Source: Iamia majanohamensis
Lineage (GTDB): Bacteria > Actinomycetota > Acidimicrobiia > Acidimicrobiales > Iamiaceae
Direction of reading: 5' to 3'
Assembly: GCF_028532485.1 (NCBI RefSeq)
Contig: NZ_CP116942.1
Span: 1,922,001 to 1,986,000 of the forward strand
DNA length: 64,000 nucleotides
Position numbers and translations under genes: made by a program. Below the pieces are notes generated by a model. It made no database searches, was not told the origin of the DNA, and worked only from the letters and a program-made list of their open reading frames with translations. This document shows, in pieces, positions 61,123 to 64,000 of the stretch. Numbering within the stretch: the stretch's first letter is position 1; the number at the start of each line of letters is the position of its first letter.

Positions 61123-64000
61123 ATGACCATCCGTCTCAAGTTCGACGCCGGCCTCGGCTACCAGCGCGGCGCCATCGCCAGCGTGGTCGACCTGTTCAGA
61201 GGGTTGCCTTTGGCCGACGCGCCCTTCGCCCTGCCGTCGACCGCCGGATCCCAGCTGCACTTGGCTGAGCTTGGGGTCTCGAACCCCGTTCCCGACGACC
61301 AGGAGGCCTTCGAAGCATCAGTGCTCAGCAACCTGCGCGCGGTCCAGGCCAGCAATGGGTTGGATGAGAGTGCCGCCCTCGACGGCATGCACTTCTCGGT
61401 GGAGATGGAGACCGGCACGGGCAAGACCTACGTCTACCTCCGCACGATCATGGAGCTGCACCGCACCCACGGGTTCACCAAGTTCGTGATCGTGGTGCCC
61501 AGCATCGCCATCCGGGAAGGCGTCATGGCCAGCATCGGAGGACTTCGTGACCACCTGACCGACCTGTACCTGGAGCCCTTCGACGTCGCCCTCTACGACT
61601 CGAAGCACCTGGGACGGGTCCGCCAGTTCGCGACGTCGACATCGATCCAGATCCTGGTCATGAACATCCAGGCCTTCCAGCGCGATGTGGAGGAGGAGGG
61701 TAGCGAAGCCAAGGCCAACGTCATCAATCGGGCCCAGGACCGGCTGTCAGGACGGCGGCCGGTCGAGTTCGTCCAGGCGACGCACCCGGTGGTGATCATC
61801 GACGAACCTCAGAAGATGGAGTCCGAGAAGTCGGCCGCCGCCATCGACCGGCTCCAGCCGCTCTGCACCCTCCGCTACTCGGCCACCCACAAGAAGCCCT
61901 ACAACCGGGCGTATCGGTTGGGGCCCATCGAGGCCTACGACCTGAACCTGGTCAAGCGCATCGAGGTGGCCAGCGTCGTCGCCGACGACAACCCCAACGC
62001 CGCGTTCGCCCGCTTGCTCGGCGTCGACGCGGCCAATCAGCGGGCTCGTCTTGCCCTCAACGTGGGCATCGGTGGCAAGGTCACCCAGAGGAAGAAGTGG
62101 GTCAAGGTGGGCGCCGACCTCAGCCACCTGTCCGGCGGCCGCCAGGAGTATGCCGAGGGGTGGCGGGTTGCCGACATCTCCTTCCGCCCGGGCGCCGAGG
62201 CCGTCGACTTCGCGAACGGACAGGAGGTGACGCTGGATGTCGCTGTCGGCGCCTTCGACACCGACGTCCGCCGGGCCCAGGTGGTCGAGACGGTGCGCCA
62301 GCACCTCGACAAGGAGAAGGCACTGGCCGCTCAGGGTGTCAAGGTGCTGTCGCTGTTCTTCGTCGACAAGGTGGCCGACTACCGGGCCATCGACGAGAAC
62401 GGGTCCCGCACCCTTGGCCCCGTGGGGGAGTGGTTCGAAGAGGCCTACGCCGAGCACGCCGCTCGGCCCCGGTACGCCTCGCTTGGGCTGCCGCCGGTCG
62501 AGAACGTCCACGACGGGTACTTCAGCGTCGACAAGAAGGGCGCTACCAAGGACACTCGCGGAGAGAGCGCTCTCGATGTCGACACCTACGACCTCATCAT
62601 GCGGGACAAGGAGCGGCTGCTGTCACCGGACGAGCCGTTGCGGTTCATCTTCAGTCACTCGGCCCTCCGGGAAGGCTGGGACAACCCCAACGTCTTCCAG
62701 ATCTGCACCTTGAGTGGTGCCAGGTCGACCGACCGCAAGCGGCAGGAGATCGGCCGGGGCCTGCGCCTGCCCGTCGGGCCCGACGGTGGGCGCATCCACG
62801 ATCCCAGGACCAACCGGCTCACCGTGGTGGCCAACGAAGCCTACGAGGAGTTCGCCCGCACCCTGCAGACCGAGTACGAGGAGGACACCGGCATCCGGTT
62901 CGGTGTCGTCGAGCGAAGCGCCTTCCGGAGGCTGGCCCTGCCATCCGGCGATCCCCTTGTCCCGCACGCGGAGATCGGCTCCGAGACGTCCGCGGAACTG
63001 TGGGAACACCTCCGTACCGCCGGCTACCTCGCCGACGACGGGACGGTCACCCCCGCCTTCCGGCCGCAGGATGACGACTTCCGCCTCGACGTGCCAGACC
63101 ACCTCGCAGCCATCCGGTCCGACATCACCGATGCCATCTCCCGCCACGTCTTCACCAACCGGGTCAAGGACGCTCGCGCGCGCAAGCGGATCGGGTTCCG
63201 CAAGCAGGTCACCCTCGACCCGGACTTCAAGGAGCTCTGGGACAAGATCAGCCAACGCACCCGGTACCGAGTGTCCCTGTCGAGCGCAGACCTGGTCGAG
63301 GCAGCCGCCCAGGACATCGCCGACGCCATCGAGAGGACACCGATCGGCCCGCCCAAGGTGCGGGTGAAGACCGTCGAGGTGGGCCATAGCCACGCCGGGC
63401 TCTCGACCGACACGATCATCGATCAGCGCTCCTACGAGACCGCTGCACCCTTGGTGCTGCCAGACCTGCTGGCCGACCTCCAGAACGCCACCGACCTCAC
63501 CCGTCCGACCCTGGTGGCCATCCTGCGCCGGTCGGGTCGTTTGGGCGACTTCCCCGTGAACCCCCAGGACTTCACCACATTGGTGACGTCACGGATCAAC
63601 GCCGCACTGCACAGCCAGATGGTGGACGGCCTCACGTATGAGCCCGTGGCCGGGCACCGCTGGGACATGCTGCGCCTCGAGCAGGAGGCGGGCGAGGAGC
63701 TGGAGCGCTACGCCTCGAACCTGTACGAGGTCCAGAACCAGGCCAAGACCCCGTTCGACCACGTGGAGCTCGACTCTGACGGTGAGCGGCGCTTCGCCAA
63801 GGCGCTCGACGACAACAGCCGGGTGAAGCTCTTCGTCAAGCTACCGCGGTGGTTCACCGTCGACACGCCGATCGGTGCATACAACCCGGACTGGGCGATT
63901 GTCCTCGACGACTCTGGCGGTCACGCCACCGTCCACCTCGTGCGTGAGACCAAGAGCACGGCCGACCCCTCGAAGCGGCGCCCTGACGAGAACACCAAGG
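61123..64000 (+). CDS. res: Type III restriction enzyme Res subunit (3' end cut by window)
   Basis: 959 residues are visible from ATG 61123, one base after the mod stop; no stop occurs before the window ends. Motif I EMETGTGKTYVYLRTI (K101), motif II IIDEPQKME (D227) and motif VI RQEIGRGLRLPV mark the DEAD/H helicase of Res. A C-terminal endonuclease core is reached just before the edge: NPDWAIV (D923) and VRETK (E942, K944), the PD-(D/E)XK site of type III enzymes. Res translocates or diffuses after ATP hydrolysis and cleaves near unmethylated sites with Mod. It appears intact so far. Confidence 0.94.
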   Translation, partial: MTIRLKFDAGLGYQRGAIASVVDLFRGLPLADAPFALPSTAGSQLHLAELGVSNPVPDDQEAFEASVLSNLRAVQASNGLDESAALDGMHFSVEMETGTGKTYVYLRTIMELHRTHGFTKFVIVVPSIAIREGVMASIGGLRDHLTDLYLEPFDVALYDSKHLGRVRQFATSTSIQILVMNIQAFQRDVEEEGSEAKANVINRAQDRLSGRRPVEFVQATHPVVIIDEPQKMESEKSAAAIDRLQPLCTLRYSATHKKPYNRAYRLGPIEAYDLNLVKRIEVASVVADDNPNAAFARLLGVDAANQRARLALNVGIGGKVTQRKKWVKVGADLSHLSGGRQEYAEGWRVADISFRPGAEAVDFANGQEVTLDVAVGAFDTDVRRAQVVETVRQHLDKEKALAAQGVKVLSLFFVDKVADYRAIDENGSRTLGPVGEWFEEAYAEHAARPRYASLGLPPVENVHDGYFSVDKKGATKDTRGESALDVDTYDLIMRDKERLLSPDEPLRFIFSHSALREGWDNPNVFQICTLSGARSTDRKRQEIGRGLRLPVGPDGGRIHDPRTNRLTVVANEAYEEFARTLQTEYEEDTGIRFGVVERSAFRRLALPSGDPLVPHAEIGSETSAELWEHLRTAGYLADDGTVTPAFRPQDDDFRLDVPDHLAAIRSDITDAISRHVFTNRVKDARARKRIGFRKQVTLDPDFKELWDKISQRTRYRVSLSSADLVEAAAQDIADAIERTPIGPPKVRVKTVEVGHSHAGLSTDTIIDQRSYETAAPLVLPDLLADLQNATDLTRPTLVAILRRSGRLGDFPVNPQDFTTLVTSRINAALHSQMVDGLTYEPVAGHRWDMLRLEQEAGEELERYASNLYEVQNQAKTPFDHVELDSDGERRFAKALDDNSRVKLFVKLPRWFTVDTPIGAYNPDWAIVLDDSGGHATVHLVRETKSTADPSKRRPDENTK

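Noticed and set aside
51108-64000. Island as a DISARM or BREX system
   Set aside because: No DUF1998 (DrmB), PLD (DrmC), PglZ or BrxC-like gene is present. The helicase and methylase fit type III R-M, and McrBC is a separate known unit.

Overview
The window is very GC-rich, with almost every long frame mirrored by antisense open frames. It encodes mycothiol ligase, F420-dependent enzymes, a class II DAHP synthase and APS-type sulfate reduction. Together with DUF4214 exoproteases and frequent TANNNT-led leaderless genes, this points to a free-living actinobacterium, most likely of the class Acidimicrobiia (inference from gene content only; no database search was possible). Bases 1-49,000 look like stable chromosomal backbone. 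Bases 49,147-64,000 are a less GC-rich defence island that runs off the right edge.

Layout. 1-2,332: MoxR-type AAA+ ATPase and CoxE-like VWA protein. 2,479-7,649: two paralogous secreted trypsin-like proteases with C-terminal DUF4214 repeats, on either side of a GH15 glucoamylase/trehalase. 7,720-10,816: FNT-family channel, SDR plus a cupin-like protein, and an O-methyltransferase. 10,905-16,045 (mostly minus strand): APS reductase and sulfite reductase, class II DAHP synthase, and a group 2 sigma factor. 16,167-19,859: nadD, an LCP/LytR-like membrane protein, rsfS and a potassium channel. 19,930-20,002: tRNA-Ala(GGC). 20,148-23,754: a large uncharacterised protein, an LLM flavin/F420 oxidoreductase and an NTF2-like protein. 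24,016-28,150: an AbiEi/DUF559 protein set among palindromic repeats, then leuS. 28,431-32,757: two divergent GT-C membrane proteins. 32,855-35,834: fatty-acyl-AMP ligase, alpha/beta hydrolase, lipoprotein. 35,850-40,678: minus-strand run of a second LLM enzyme, a glycosyltransferase with a coiled-coil tail, a PAC2 protein and an APH-like kinase. 40,873-49,109: Pro-rich membrane protein, ABC ATPase, GNAT-like/IMPase fusion, F420:NADPH oxidoreductase overlapping mshC, small hypotheticals, and a zinc-ribbon membrane serine protease.

The defence island has a leaderless minus-strand pair of PD-(D/E)XK nuclease-like genes (49,147-50,849). They diverge from a plus-strand series: McrB (AAA+), McrC (nuclease), an SNF2-family helicase, a type III methyltransferase (Mod) and a type III restriction subunit (Res, truncated by the window). 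The presumed recognition domain of Mod is about 53% GC by hand count, inside flanks of about 63-75%, which suggests domain replacement.

Non-coding signals are abundant. There are four families of short palindromic repeats (42-46 nt in three of them) in intergenic gaps, a 71-bp tandem duplication, several terminators and candidate operators. At least thirteen start codons have a TANNNT-like box 6-8 nt upstream, the layout of leaderless transcripts. Two short upstream ORFs end in GTGA overlaps with nadD and with the IMPase fusion. These patterns, and the nuclease-pair/McrBC/SNF2/type III cluster, are the parts most worth following up.
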